Origin: Symbiodinium natans
Lineage: Eukaryota > Sar > Dinophyceae > Suessiales > Symbiodiniaceae
NCBI GenBank assembly: GCA_905221605.1
Contig: CAJNDS010000629.1
Coordinates: 1 to 62,500, forward strand
DNA: 62,500 bases
Direction of reading: 5' to 3'
A program made the translations under genes and the position numbers. Shown here piece after piece: positions 52,001 through 61,009 of the stretch. The notes beneath the pieces are model-generated. The model did no database searches. It was not told where the DNA came from and saw nothing but the letters and a program-made list of their open reading frames with translations. Positions within the stretch are counted from its first letter, which is position 1, and each line of letters opens with the position of its first letter.

Positions 52001-53873
52001 CTCCCGCGTGGCTTCGAATTTCTCTATGCAGGACCGCACTACTGGTAAGATCTTTGACAGCACCAAAGGATATCCTGGTGAAGGACCAAACAATGATGAC
52101 AATCCTTCCTCTAAGGGGAACTTTCCCTGGATTTCAGAAGACTACCTCGACGAAGTGGTGTCAAAAAAGGTGGAAAGGTCTTCAGATATGGATGGGTTTG
52201 TTCCGGGAAGTGAGGGATCATTGGAAAAGGTAGAGGTGGAGAATGTTACTGCCTCTAAAATTCTTATGGCTCTTTGGAAGAAGGGACATAGAGTTGGGTT
52301 TAGAAGGTTGCGTCGTTTGAATGCATCTGGATGCAAGGTTGGAGCAATGAAACGTCCAATCAAAAGGGTGCAGAAGATTGGCGCTAGGAAGGCCTTCATG
52401 AAGATGTTCAATGTTTTTGGATCGTCTCAGCATGGCTCAGGAGTTGGCGGAAAACCGATCATGAAGGTGGTAGGACCAAGGCCAGGTTTTCCAGCTGTAC
52501 TCCAAGCACCAAATACTGATAGCACGTCGGGTGAAGGGAGCAGTCCCCAGGTACATGGCAATGTTCATGTAGAGCACAGTCGCCCTATGGACCGGTATGA
52601 GGCAGAGCGCTTGGAGAAGAGGAAGAAGGGTTTCTGCTATTGGTTTGGCAAAGGGAAAGATCGCTGCAAATTTGGTGACGACTGCAAATTCATCCATTCC
52701 GAAGATGATGTGGTGCTACATTCATATTGGTGCAAGTACTATGTGGCAGGGAGAGAATGTTTCGCTGGAAAGGATTGTGAGTTCTCGCATGATGCAACTG
52801 GTGTGAGGTGCGTCCAGTTTGCTCGGTCTGGGAAGTGTCGGTTTGGTGACAGGTGTGTCTTTGGACATGAGGTTCCGTTGGAAAAACAGAGGCCAAGGTC
52901 TCCAAGGACGCCCCCAAGGGATGGTCCAAGGAGAAAGTCTGGTGCAAATGGTGGAAAAAAGGAGATCTCTCCTGAACAGTTCGGTGATGATGAGGAGGAT
53001 TTTATGGTTTATGACGAAGAGACCAAGATGACGGAACTGTTGATGGAGGCGATTTCATTTCTGTCCAATGGCAAGTCAGATTTGGCTCGAGCAGAGGCGG
53101 ACCCATTGTTCAAACTCCTGAAGATCACTGGAGATGCTGACTACATGGATCAAGTATGGGTTTCGTGGACCACTGAAATGTTGTCAGTGCTGGAACTTCT
53201 CGAAGTAGTGAAGTCGTACGATGTTTCACTCGCGGAGGTGGAAGAATGGGTCAATGACCTGAGGATATGGTATGAGCGAGCCAATTTGGGAGAAGAAAAG
53301 GATCCCAAAAAAGGGAAAAAGAGGTCCCTAGAAGGGGAGTCCAGCAAAGATATTCCTGCCGAAAAAGAAGTGGTTGAGACTTCGGAGACGGAGGTTGCCG
53401 TTGAGGAGGAGAAGAAAAAGGTAAAAAAGAAGAGGAAAGCTGCAGCTATCGAAGATCCTTATACCCTCATGGTTCCAAAGCCGAAGAAGATGCCGGCGGT
53501 CATTGAGAAGGGTGGATCATCATCCAATGTGGTGGTTTCTGCAGTGGAAAAAGCCTCAAAAGCGCGCACAAAGTCAAATGTCGGTGGAAAGACAAAGAAG
53601 AAGGAGAAAAGTCAGAGTCCCAAAAAAGAAGAGGTGGTAATGGTGCAAGATCCTGAGGAAAAGGATCGTCCATCCGATGCGGAGGCACCAGGGTCTGCCA
53701 ATGCGAATGAAGAGCTGGATCAATCTTGCCAGGCGATTGAGGATGCGAAGAGAGAAGGATTGGTATCCTCAATTCAAAGGGGCATACAGGATCCTGTTCT
53801 TACAGTTTCGGACCTGGAGTATATTCTGCTGCAACTTCACCTCAAGATTGCCAACAATCGGAAAAAGAAGTGA
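46098..53873 (+). CDS. Giant RNA-binding gag-like protein (WW, S1, CCCH x6)
   Basis: About 2,591 aa from ATG 46098 to TGA 53871-53873; the frame is already open from 46065. Residues 1-640: acidic, Glu/Val/Asp-rich, mostly disordered, with a WW domain at about 222-250 (W224, YYY, W246, P249). Residues 645-707: S1-like beta domain (VRCINGYGAFLDHGD...FGDTVNGTVKRVEDDG). CCCH zinc fingers at 953-971 (C-x7-C-x5-C-x3-H), 1046-1064 and 1097-1117, with a SAM-like helical segment at about 1215-1276. A second triplet at 2180-2200, 2212-2231 and 2238-2257. Lys-rich C-terminus (KKKVKKKRKAAA) fits a nuclear signal. CCCH, S1 and WW modules suggest binding of RNA and protein partners; a nucleocapsid-like or packaging role is an inference. 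No enzyme motif was found. The frame is intact over 7.8 kb, so it is probably under selection or newly inserted. Alternative: a captured host RNA-processing gene. Confidence 0.85.
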   Translation: MPSPKRWLQLASDGGQDGGAGNGAAESLGERSVLEEVIPDAEVHLEEALVAESPNAGMNPNRDMVSNAEAEGRAVSVPPKPGEKRNWDATGGIDREMEVTVLRVLHKHGYQPSSSTSGRMVDQESQTDLIGEVLQATRRPLNKIKKGPSSSSQGGGSGHKQKGADGFEAAPAAEYAMGEEEILQMEAERLRQLSEEEDEMRQVSERDGFRKDEHLIQACDGTMWELHLHEDGRQYYYCLDTHETKWTLPVVGEKVKSDEVVGSPLGNELEMEAALDSSSSTPKTESTRAFQGSVNSLGEKDFSSTIRDSGPRADGDAPTSGSPDEEGIPGNQANIAGAQHLDREETEALSEGGAAMELVDPEEKMPNEVIGTVSAAEERVVDVVTTEEVSSFGAKNSAIQGEKEASGIAGDTDDLKNEAWSANDARVDAPDITWSAKEARVEVHVVVRSTGDCNNGAQVSAAADDGGSQVDALVQPEVSSEERNDKGYTGANEAAVVNDGGNSPLEAMEPKEPAVEESVPAVDDRLNCPAVEEDLPAAEGETKDSNDGSTPMKGEALPSGSSPEVDTERTTADEAKPLAEKKGGPEIQEHKKDELVGLVEQDEQCDPKVKTKDAPGADDTEMVSEERVKKVPRAGALESPGPHCYQEGDEIMGLVRCINGYGAFLDHGDMNVLIPAEGNNAYQFKFGDTVNGTVKRVEDDGTIILDTFLVLEEDVEDSSSTLRKWKPSGWSTWWTDSWYAGQWYQDSNGQWDWKQEEEQSDEELVVQELSSEERKERQLYGEKIYKALLENGNEEEAYVGKITGMLLGRPMEDLQECVADQAFLNAEARRAYGILQDDGWEPDGTENTGLVELTTFSRTQYHNALFELARRKRRFSRPVVGDAVAVVLDQGEEEFWNALWLDTKLFLQELDGAVQSMSKRENKPMEAYMDPDQYKKAYMTPKTVLSPGYSKLCRFFNKGRCRNGDGCPYEHRRYGEGWPEGGSTDPKNSQEADDEDGNIGDPPTEEGTVDEAQQEREDLAFRAKYNFGKGASKGEPTSGEPKGRLCLYYNQGACKYGTACRYLHNDDVALEGTWEPGKSWDNASRKALRDAGFHNCCFDYYLRGRCRKGLNFCKYSHDEMSEERSTLLKHLVHVANQVRFEKERGWEISDRSTFQPPASGGAESSSSSAPKALQMTNVSQKDGEKGILDEVEADEQKNSVAASTSTQLHNPEEPIENWMARNAHLWVYTPHVSEVMITLGVTNVSDLQEFIFVEDLVDKGINKVTACKILQLVGEVRYRPGGPEKAVPSDASVRVQQSSGNKGTGRAAVRTLTQVREAEDSGAKTMPRGSYRELFDKVRYRDGWTLAQRSPLCVQKLRLVGVGMPPVNPPTKKYRSRSNPVRRGRPLLDKKQVRQVPRSRSQRRVQLAEVVEKPKPLEPVKPRGGLSYPFSRAWADVVDDDDQAEALVSYAASSSDSSEEETNAVQRLKELFLQERDSWRTASRGNVPQSGSSGSNDGPKKSVHLGEGRDKASRGETRQEVTSQVFSLPQPSRRAERSQKRTRDGSVMVGSLAVGSTDEVLPGQGTAGQVNVSESAQVLPGHEVAGQETAPEGAVQISGEETDQKEGEGGSNDLRGNDAKMLDGGPVRSDLQQLLVKGLLTRIYWKVAVGKLPMGQRDCRKGSNKMDRNLVISMSSEGASEQDENLALEDDADQSMGDGAMVMVYDPGTLIQSPTTDWVMRRGLTDRTVWPAMAHLAQRICAEMVQVDEMNAQLGTGTLLFQRRDQGYYTDLHHSFHDNPCLPAVGNYPLSVMGALLSPGLEGEFKNTDKFGTAMEAIAYDWSRSPGMEVHIELMARVAKMVHPFLNLGAQGSVMVSEFLWQRGRARLMEFLQAATCADQLEALWRRMDDDADEEVDPSTAMLEVLGLEDAVLDQGNNESLIPIEDAGGETSGDTGGKGKAPEVSPEEEKSSGSSRLADTRIFLWSVYSRVASNFSMQDRTTGKIFDSTKGYPGEGPNNDDNPSSKGNFPWISEDYLDEVVSKKVERSSDMDGFVPGSEGSLEKVEVENVTASKILMALWKKGHRVGFRRLRRLNASGCKVGAMKRPIKRVQKIGARKAFMKMFNVFGSSQHGSGVGGKPIMKVVGPRPGFPAVLQAPNTDSTSGEGSSPQVHGNVHVEHSRPMDRYEAERLEKRKKGFCYWFGKGKDRCKFGDDCKFIHSEDDVVLHSYWCKYYVAGRECFAGKDCEFSHDATGVRCVQFARSGKCRFGDRCVFGHEVPLEKQRPRSPRTPPRDGPRRKSGANGGKKEISPEQFGDDEEDFMVYDEETKMTELLMEAISFLSNGKSDLARAEADPLFKLLKITGDADYMDQVWVSWTTEMLSVLELLEVVKSYDVSLAEVEEWVNDLRIWYERANLGEEKDPKKGKKRSLEGESSKDIPAEKEVVETSETEVAVEEEKKKVKKKRKAAAIEDPYTLMVPKPKKMPAVIEKGGSSSNVVVSAVEKASKARTKSNVGGKTKKKEKSQSPKKEEVVMVQDPEEKDRPSDAEAPGSANANEELDQSCQAIEDAKREGLVSSIQRGIQDPVLTVSDLEYILLQLHLKIANNRKKK

Positions 53874-54230
53874 TTGGATGGTATGGATGAAGGGATGGTT
53901 TTTCTCTTTCTGGAGACAGGTGCGCTGGAACAGCCAATGTGCTGACAATGTGGTGGTTACTATTAAGGGTATGGAAATCCCTGATAGTAGGAGTCAGTAG
54001 CTTTTCGCGTAGCGAAGACCACGGTTTGTGGTGAAGAAGGCCAAGGAGTCTTCAGTGATGAGAGGATCAAGGTGAAAAAAGATTCTCTATGGGTAGTAGG
54101 TTAGCCAATGTGCTATAATTCCGTCCTGGAAGACGTTAAACCACAATTTGCATTTCAAGCAGCTGGCTGCTGCCGTAATGGCAGTTTTTGGCCAAAAGAT
54201 CTGCATCTCCAATGTGTCGTAGGAAATCCT
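53874..54230 (+). other. 3' untranslated internal region of the element
   Basis: About 360 bp between the stop codon and the polypurine tract, with no ORF of note. It holds a small perfect palindrome TTCGCGTAGCGAA (54003-54015). Too short to hide a pol gene. Confidence 0.7.
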
Positions 54231-54243
54231 AGGACAGGGGGAG
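54231..54243 (+). promoter_or_regulatory. Polypurine tract
   Basis: AGGACAGGGGGAG lies immediately before the 3' LTR. Position and composition are those of a plus-strand primer of an LTR retroelement; a single C interrupts it. Confidence 0.75.
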
Positions 54244-54530
54244 TGCGGAGCTGCAATTGGTATTGTAGAAAAGAGTTAGTGTTGAGAGTTGGAAGGGTTA
54301 ATAAACCCGGAAATCATGTTTGGCTCAAGATGGGCTTGAACAGAAAGCCACAAGTTCAAAAAGAAGTGCCTGGGTTCTTAGGGTTTGGTAAGGGTGTGGA
54401 TTCCTTCCCCCTTTCCTTCCCCCCTGGGTTGCTCTTATCCGTGTTCTTGGTTGTTTCTTGGTTCGATCTGGGAAATATAAGTTCAGGGCGATTAGGGGAG
54501 TTGATTTCCTTCCTTGGTTGTCCCCCCGTA
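54244..54530 (+). repeat. 3' LTR
   Basis: 287 bp, one substitution relative to the 5' LTR (54303). It is followed at once by CCCTAAACCCTAAACCC. Confidence 0.93.
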
Positions 54531-54535
54531 CCCTA
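54531..54535. repeat. Target site duplication, right (CCCTA)
   Basis: Second copy of CCCTA, in the continuing CCCTAAA tract. See the left copy for the caveat. Confidence 0.6.
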
Positions 54536-54711
54536 AACCCTAAACCCTAAACCCTAAACCCCAAGCCCTAAACCCTAAACTCTAAACTCTGGGTCCTAGG
54601 AGGGAACATCGGTCCGTACTTCGACGGACATCGCGTGGTGGAGGTAGCCGAGGCAGCGTCACGCGGTCGGAGGGCTCAAGTCGGGCACTCCCTCAAACGT
54701 TCACTAGGGTT

Positions 54712-54780
54712 TAGGGTTTAGGGTTTAGGGTTTAGGGTTTAGGGTTTAGGGTTTAGGGTTTAGGGTTTAGGGTTTGGGGT
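54712..54780. repeat. TTTAGGG telomere-like tract
   Basis: About ten perfect units. With the CCCTAAA tract at 54531-54560 it brackets a 110-nt unique island (54595-54705) that was not resolved into a clear exon. Confidence 0.95.
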
Positions 54781-54994
54781 GTTCAGCTGGGGGTTGGCCC
54801 TAAGCGGCCCCTTCGGGTTTCGGGTTTAGGGTTTAGGGCTTAGGGTTTTGGCTCTTTACCTTGGAGCCTTACGGTTCTGCCCTTGGGTGTTGGGGACCCT
54901 GTTTAAAGATCCTGAAGGTAGTATAAGGGCCATACTAGGAAGGGTTTAGGGTTTGTAGGGAACACTACATTGAGTGGACAGGGCAGCCCGTTTT

Positions 54995-55048
54995 GAGTAA
55001 GCGGCCCTCCTCCCGCATGCGGCGCGCTACCTCTACAGCCTCCAAAAG
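54995..55048 (-). CDS. PPR-like micro-exon 1 (partial), upstream of the LTR element
   Basis: AVEVARRMREEGRLL on the minus strand is a typical PPR second helix (EAxxLxRRMxEEG). An in-frame TGA just upstream calls for an acceptor; CTTTTGGAG is available. This is the island furthest upstream in gene sense that shows PPR character, and it puts the LTR element in an intron if the gene is continuous. Confidence 0.5.
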
Positions 55049-55705
55049 TCCTCAGGGTCCATGCGCTTTAGGGTTTAGGGTTTCGGGTTTAGGGTTTAGG
55101 GTTTCGGGTTTCGGGTTTCGGGTGAGGTGCATGGAACCTCGGGGACCAGGTTGGAAAACAAGTCCATCAGCGGCTGTTGCCTTTCTTTCCTGGGATGTTG
55201 ACCCAGGCTGACCGGCTTAGACTCCAGTAGCCCTAAACCCTAAACCCTAAACCCGAAATCCTACACCCTAAACCCCCGTTCGGGGCTCCGGGAACTTCGC
55301 AAGTAGTAGGTTTAGGGTTTCGGGCTTCGGGTTTCGGGTTTAGGGTCTGGGTCTGGGGGTTGGGGTTTAAGGTTTCGAGTTCCAGAAGCACCAATTGGGG
55401 CTACGTTGCATTGTTGGCCCAGGGCCGTTCCTTTTGGGGGTTTAGGAAGGGGGAGGAGGACGACGATTGGATGCTTCTGATTCCGACTGCGCTCCTAATG
55501 ATCCTAAACCCTAAACCCTAAACCCTAAACCTAAACCCTGACCCTAGACCCTAGACCCTAGACCCTAGACCTAAACCCTAAACCCTAAACACGATGCCAC
55601 TGATCTGCGAATTTGACATGAGACTCGCTGCACTTCTGCATGCAAGTTATCTGCGTCTTGGGGGCCATCCTGGCCGTCCCTAGCCCAAAAGAGAGGGCTG
55701 GCTTG

Positions 55706-55905
55706 GGGCTCAGGGTTCAGGGTTCAGGGTTCAGGGCTCAGGGGTCAGGGTTCAGGGTTCAGGGTTCAGGGTTTAGGGTTTAGGGTTTAGGGTTTAGGGT
55801 TTAGGGTTTAGGGTTTAGGGTTTAGGGTTTAGGGTTCAGGGTTCAGGGTTTAGGGTTCAGGGTTCAGGGTTTAGGGTTCAGGGTTTAGGGTTTAGGGTTT
55901 GGGGG
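55706..55905. repeat. TTCAGGG / TTTAGGG alternating blocks
   Basis: TTCAGGG blocks flank a run of ten TTTAGGG, then mix with it. A similar TTCAGGG block occurs at 57135-57180. Confidence 0.93.
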
Positions 55906-57184
55906 TTTGGGGTTCAGGGGTTTGGGGCCCTGAGGGCTTAGGGTCTAGGGTTCAGGGTTTGGGGGGCGTGAAGGGAGTCGCTGGTCTCGAAAAGGGGCAC
56001 CTCAAGCAAGAAAGGGTGGAGGTTCTTTGAAAGGTGTCATGCGCGCAGCCAAACTTAAGCAATCATGGGGATGTCTCGGGTGATGTTAATATATGAGAAT
56101 ATCAGGATCATCGTGGCTTCTTGAAAGGAAACCGATGCTTCTGATTACTAGCCCTAAACCCGAAACCCTAAACCCTAAATCCTGAACCCTAAACCGAAAA
56201 CCTAGGCTCCGTGTAGGCCCCACCGGCCCCAAGACAAGATGAAACGCAGCCCACCGCCATGCTTTCAAAAACGGGACCTGCCTGGAACTCTGGCACGTCA
56301 TGTCGGGAGTCGACTTAGTGGATCATTCCCTAGAGCCTAAACCCTAAACCCTAAACCCTAAACCCGAAACCCTAAACTCTAAACCCTAAACCCTAACGTA
56401 GGGTTTGTAAGATTTCAGCCCACTCCGACATCCCGCGCCAAACTGTCCAGCGCAGCAACCGGCGGTGAGCTGCACGTCCCCTGAGCCTCGCTGGCAACCT
56501 CCCACAGAAACCTCTGGCACAACCGTAAGATTTAGGGCTCAGGGTTTAGGGTTTAGGGTTTAGGGTTTAGGGTTTAGGGTTTAGGGTTTAGCACACCCTA
56601 AGGCCTTATAAACCCTAAAACCCGGAGGCTGGCGCTTGGAGAAATCAAGCCATGCGCCCCAAGACCCTGAATCCGCGGACCCCATGTCTCTGTAGAATCC
56701 TTAAAGGGGGTTCAGGGTTTAGGGCTACCCCAGACCCTAAACCCTAAACCCTAAACTCTAACCCCTAAACCCTTAAGCACCCTATAGAATCCTTAAGAGG
56801 GGGGGTAACATCATGGGACATGCTAAGGTACCTGACTCCCAGCTTCCCAGCCAAAAACTAGCTCCAAACACATCTATTTATAGGGTTCTGAGGGGGGTGT
56901 AGGGGGTTTAGGGGGTTTAGGGGGTTTGGGGGGTTTAGGGGGTTTAGGGCAACCAGGTACCTAGGGAGCCGTAGGGAAGCTGAGGGAGCCTGAGGGAGGA
57001 GTGGGGACTATCCGGGACCCTTGGGTTACATAACCCCTTTGCACCCCCTCCCTCAACAACAACTCAGGAACTTCGAGATGCCCCCCCAAAGGTCAGGGCT
57101 TTGTGGGGCTTGGGTTTTAGGGTTTAGGGTTTGGGGTTCAGGGTTCAGGGTTCAGGGTTCAGGGTTCAGGGTTCAGGGTAACAA

Positions 57185-57388
57185 GCCCTGCAAACCCTAA
57201 ACCCTAAACCCACCAAACCCCAAACCCTAAACCCCAAACCCTAAACCCCAAACCCCAAACCCCAAACCCTAAACCCTAAACCCCAAACCCTAAACCCCAA
57301 ACCCCAAACCCCAAACCCTAAACCCCCAAAACCCTAAACCCTAAACCCCTAAACCCTAAACCCTAAACCCTAAAACCCTAAAACCCCA
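57185..57388. repeat. CCCCAAA / CCCTAAA mosaic tract
   Basis: CCCCAAA and CCCTAAA alternate in small blocks over 200 bp, including two related 50-bp segments. Left arm of the 57.4-57.5-kb unique island. Confidence 0.93.
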
Positions 57389-57515
57389 TTTAAAAAAACT
57401 CTCTGGGGAGGGGGCCAAGCGCGCCTCGTGACCGCTTCAGGTAATGAGGCGCTTTTGCTGGGGAGCCGCTCGTTATAGCGGGTCCGGGGCTTGCCCCCCC
57501 AAGGGGTTTCGGGTG

Positions 57516-57636
57516 TGCTGGGGTTTAGGGTTTAGGGTTTAGGGTTTAGGGTTTAGGGTTTAGGGTTTAGGGTTTAGGGTTTAGGGTTTAGGGTTTAGGG
57601 TTTAGGGTTTAGGGTTTAGGGTTTAGGGTTTAGGGC
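57516..57636. repeat. TTTAGGG telomere-like tract
   Basis: Seventeen perfect units. Confidence 0.97.
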
Positions 57637-57742
57637 GGTCCTGAGGGCTTCTGATGGCATCGCGGGGCTTTGCCTGGACGTAGGGTTTTATGGCTTAGAG
57701 GCCCAAGGCTTGAATTTGCAGGGTTTAGAAGGTTGAGGGTTT

Positions 57743-57817
57743 ACCTGGAACCTATTTACCTACGGTTGAGTAAGTACCCCGTATTCAGCAGGTATAACCC
57801 TTAAAACTGTAGGTAAA
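57743..57817. repeat. Family B element, 3' arm replaced by CCCTAAA
   Basis: ACCTGGAACCTATTTACCTA and the inner AAAACTGTAGGTAAA are present, then the element gives way to CCCTAAA units at the same place where other copies are interrupted. Confidence 0.72.
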
Positions 57818-58825
57818 AACCCTAAACCCTAAACCCTAAACCCTAAACCCTAAACCCTAAACCCTAAACCCTAAACCCTAAACCCTAAGCCTAAAAACTG
57901 CTTGGGCGCCCGGGTCCACCCTCAATGCCCCCTTTGAGCTGCAAAGCCCGTGGTTCCAACAGAACCGTTTAGGGTTTAGGGTTTAGGGTTTAAGGTTTCG
58001 GGTTTAGGGTTTAGGGTTTAGGGCTAGAAGCCCTCACAAAACCTTAAACCGTAGATCTGAGCAATTGGAACCTTGGGCAGAAACTGTGATCGAAGCCCAA
58101 CCAACGCATCTCCGCATCCGGCACAGGGCCCAAGACCCTAAACCCTAAACCCTAAACCCCAAACCCTAAACCCTAAACCCTAAACCCTGCGTCTGGTTTA
58201 TGCGTTTAGGGGTCTTCGGGGGCTTGGGGGCGGGGGGCGGGGGGGGGGGGGGTTGGCACATAAGTTCAGGATGTAGACCTTGTAAAAAACCCTAAATCCT
58301 ACCTAGACGCTTGATGTTGCACGCGCTTCTTCGTTCATTTACCCTCTTCTACTTTAGGGCGCATCTGGGGTAGCGAGGGGGGGGGGGGCGTTTTTTTGGC
58401 ACAGGCCCAGGCAGGTGTGAGGTTGGGGTTTCGGGGTTAGGGCTTGTTTTGGGCTTCAGGGGCTTCAGGGGGCAGGAGGGGCTTTAAGCATTTTGGGCGG
58501 CCAGTCAGGTCTTGCTGGACCTGTGCATCGGATGCGCTGCCCAGCATTTTGAGTCAGAGACAGGAGCGTCGTGCATTTGATGGGTCCACTGCGCAGGTGA
58601 GAACATCAAGCATGGCAGCAGCCACTCAGCACCCTAAACCCTAAACCCTAAACCCTAAGCCCTAAACCCTAAATCCCTACACCCTGAGCCCTAAACCCTA
58701 GACCCTAGAAACCCTAAACCTATCTCGAAGTCCCTATCGTTCATGAGACTTACTAGCGGCAGTTGGTGTTTTTGACCCAAAGGCGGATAGGGGGGGGGGG
58801 GGTAGAAGTAGAAACCAGTTCATAT

Positions 58826-58958
58826 CTTGGAGGTTCATGGTGGTCATTAACCCACTTCTGACTGCACTTCTACCCCAAATATGGCCATGTTAGGGTACCT
58901 GACAGGTCTTCTAAGTGGTGAGAAATATAACTCTATAAGTGCCCTGAGCCTCCAAGAG
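58826..58958. repeat. Family D element, copy 5
   Basis: CTTGGAGGTTCATGGTGGTC at the left, ATAAGTGCCCTGAGCCTCCAAG-type right arm. Internal ACTGCACTTCTACCCC as in the 44.39-kb copy. Confidence 0.75.
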
Positions 58959-59278
58959 TAAGTCCCGTGAACCTGCGACTACAGTGACCATGACACCACA
59001 ACTGCCGAACCCACACGCCGTCCGGGCAGCCGTGCTAAATCGTCCTCAGCCCACACCCTACATGTAGTGTTTCAGGCTTTAAACTGAACCCCAAACCCGA
59101 AACTTTAAACCCTAAATCCTAAACCCTAAACCCCCTAAGAACCCTAAACCCCAAACACTTAAGGAAAGCAGAGTTGCAGGCTTTAGGACCGCGCCTACGG
59201 GTTCCAGAAACATCGGCACCCCAACGCAGAGGACCCATCACGGGGCTCAAGTCAGGGAGGCGTGAATCACCTGAGATG

Positions 59279-59430
59279 GGTTTAGGGTTTAGGGTTTAGG
59301 GCTTAGGGTTTAGGGTTTAGGGTTTAGGGTTTAGGGTTTAGGGTTTAGGGTTTAGGGTTTAGGGTTTAGGGTTTAGGGTTTGGGGTTTGGGGTTTGGGGT
59401 TTGGGGTTTGGGGTTTGGGGTTTAGGGCTT
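59279..59430. repeat. TTTAGGG then TTTGGGG tract
   Basis: About fifteen TTTAGGG followed by six TTTGGGG, a sharp switch of variant. Confidence 0.95.
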
Positions 59431-60352
59431 AGCTATTTCGGGTTTAGGGTTTAGGGTTGAGATGTGGGAGGTTGCTCTAAATGATGCGTCCCTGCTAAGG
59501 GCTCGGGGTTAAAATCGCGTGGAACGAGGCGCAAAGTAGCCTAAGTTAGTGAGCGAAGAGGGTTTAGGGTTTAGGGTTTAGGGTTTCGGGTTTAGGGTTT
59601 CGGGTTTAGGGTTGCAGGCTGGAGGAGTGGGGTGAGAAGGCTTCAACGTCTGAAGGACGAAAGAATGACTTACATTGTTAGGCTACATCTTTTATGTTCA
59701 GATTTTAGGACCCCCTCAAAAACAATTGTACAGTGCATCTATTAGTCGATAGCTACCGGGTGATCGCCCTTAAGCATATCCACTTCCAATGGATCTGGAT
59801 TCTAGGCTTAGGGTTTAAGATTACAAAGCGTTGGTGTCTCAGTACTGCCTTTTGCCTTGTGCGGGGAGGGGGTGGCCGCAACCAAACTCCCAGCCACACG
59901 TAACACCCTAACCCAAAAACAATCAACCAACCCTATAAATCCACAGCCCAGACATCTGAAGGCCCACATAAAAAAGGAACAAAAAGCCCTGAACCCCAAA
60001 TTTACAAAAGCGACTAAAAAACAATAAAATAACTCCAAGCCACCGACAGCCAGAAAACAAACCCACAAAAGTCTGTGAGGAAGGGAAGACCCTTAACCTT
60101 AAACCCTAAGACGCAAACCCTAAACCCTAAAACCCTTAAACCCTGAACCCTAAACCCAAAAGCCCAAAAAACCCTGAAACCCAAAACCCCAAAACCCCAA
60201 AACCCTCAACACCCTTAGCGCCGTAAAGCCCTAAACCCCTAAAACCCTAAAACCCTTAACAGCAAGGGCCGCACATCACGGCAGGGCTGCACCAGCTCAG
60301 CTGGCCTCTGTCAGTCTCTGAGGCATTTTGGCCGAGGCCTGTTTGGGGTTTG

Positions 60353-60443
60353 GGTTTAGGGTTTAGGGTTTAGGGTTTAGGGTTTAGGGTTTAGGGTTTA
60401 GGGTGTAGGGTGTAGGGTTTAGGGTTTAGGGTTAGGGTTCAGG
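60353..60443. repeat. TTTAGGG telomere-like tract
   Basis: About twelve units with TGTAGGG variants. Confidence 0.94.
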
Positions 60444-60733
60444 GTTGACGGTTTTTAAGGTTTAGGGCTTTCGGGCGCATGGCTTTAGGGTGTGGAGGTT
60501 TAGGGTTTTAGGGTTGAGGGCTCTAGCTTTGGGCAGCTTAGACTTCTTTCCAACTTAGGCTAGTTCTGAGTTCATATGCTCACTCAGCTACTAAGTAGGG
60601 GTGCGGTTCAGGCTGCGAGGGTTGGTTGGGAATTTCAGGGCTTTAGGGTTTTACACGGCTTTTGGGAGCCACGGGGTGAGACCTCACTTTGTTCATGCAG
60701 TATCCCAAATAGCCTGCGCATGGGGCAGCTTAC

Positions 60734-60882
60734 TTGTTGGAGGTTCATGGTACTTACAAACCAATTATAACTGTGCATATTACCCACTTATAAGCCCCTT
60801 CCTTAAGTGCCCTAATCTGGTTATAAGTACAGTTCTAAGTACAGTGATAATTGGTGAATAATTAAGTACCATGAACCTCCAA
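60734..60882. repeat. Family D element, best intact copy
   Basis: TTGGAGGTTCATGGTACTTA and TTAAGTACCATGAACCTCCAA are perfect inverted termini of 20 bp. The inner segments ATTATAACTGTGCATATTAC and TAAGTACAGTGATAATTGGT are inverted too. CCCTAAA units follow at once. Confidence 0.88.
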
Positions 60883-61009
60883 CCCTAAACCCTAAACCCT
60901 AAACCCTAACCCTAAACCCTAAACCCTAAACCCTAAACCCTAAACCCTAAACCCTAAACCCTAAACCCTAGTAGGCTTCGGGTTCTGAGGTTCGGGGTTT
61001 AGGGCTCAA

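Larger units (their letters stand above)
45744..54530 (+). mobile_element. LTR retroelement with giant gag-like ORF, no pol
   Basis: 8,787 bp in all: 287-bp LTR, primer-binding site, one long ORF, about 370 bp of 3' untranslated sequence, polypurine tract, 287-bp LTR, with CCCTA on both sides. Internal length is about 8.2 kb. No motif of aspartic protease, integrase (HHCC or DDE) or reverse transcriptase (YxDD) is seen in the ORF or the remaining sequence, so it would depend on proteins of another element (compare TR-GAG / LARD-type elements of plants). The copia affiliation rests on the half-tRNA primer site and the 5-bp duplication. No telomere-like tract lies inside, in contrast to everything around it, as expected for a recent arrival. 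Confidence 0.88.

Noticed and set aside
46088-53772. Dozens of frames antisense or out of frame to the giant ORF
   Set aside because: Shadows of the 2,591-aa reading frame.
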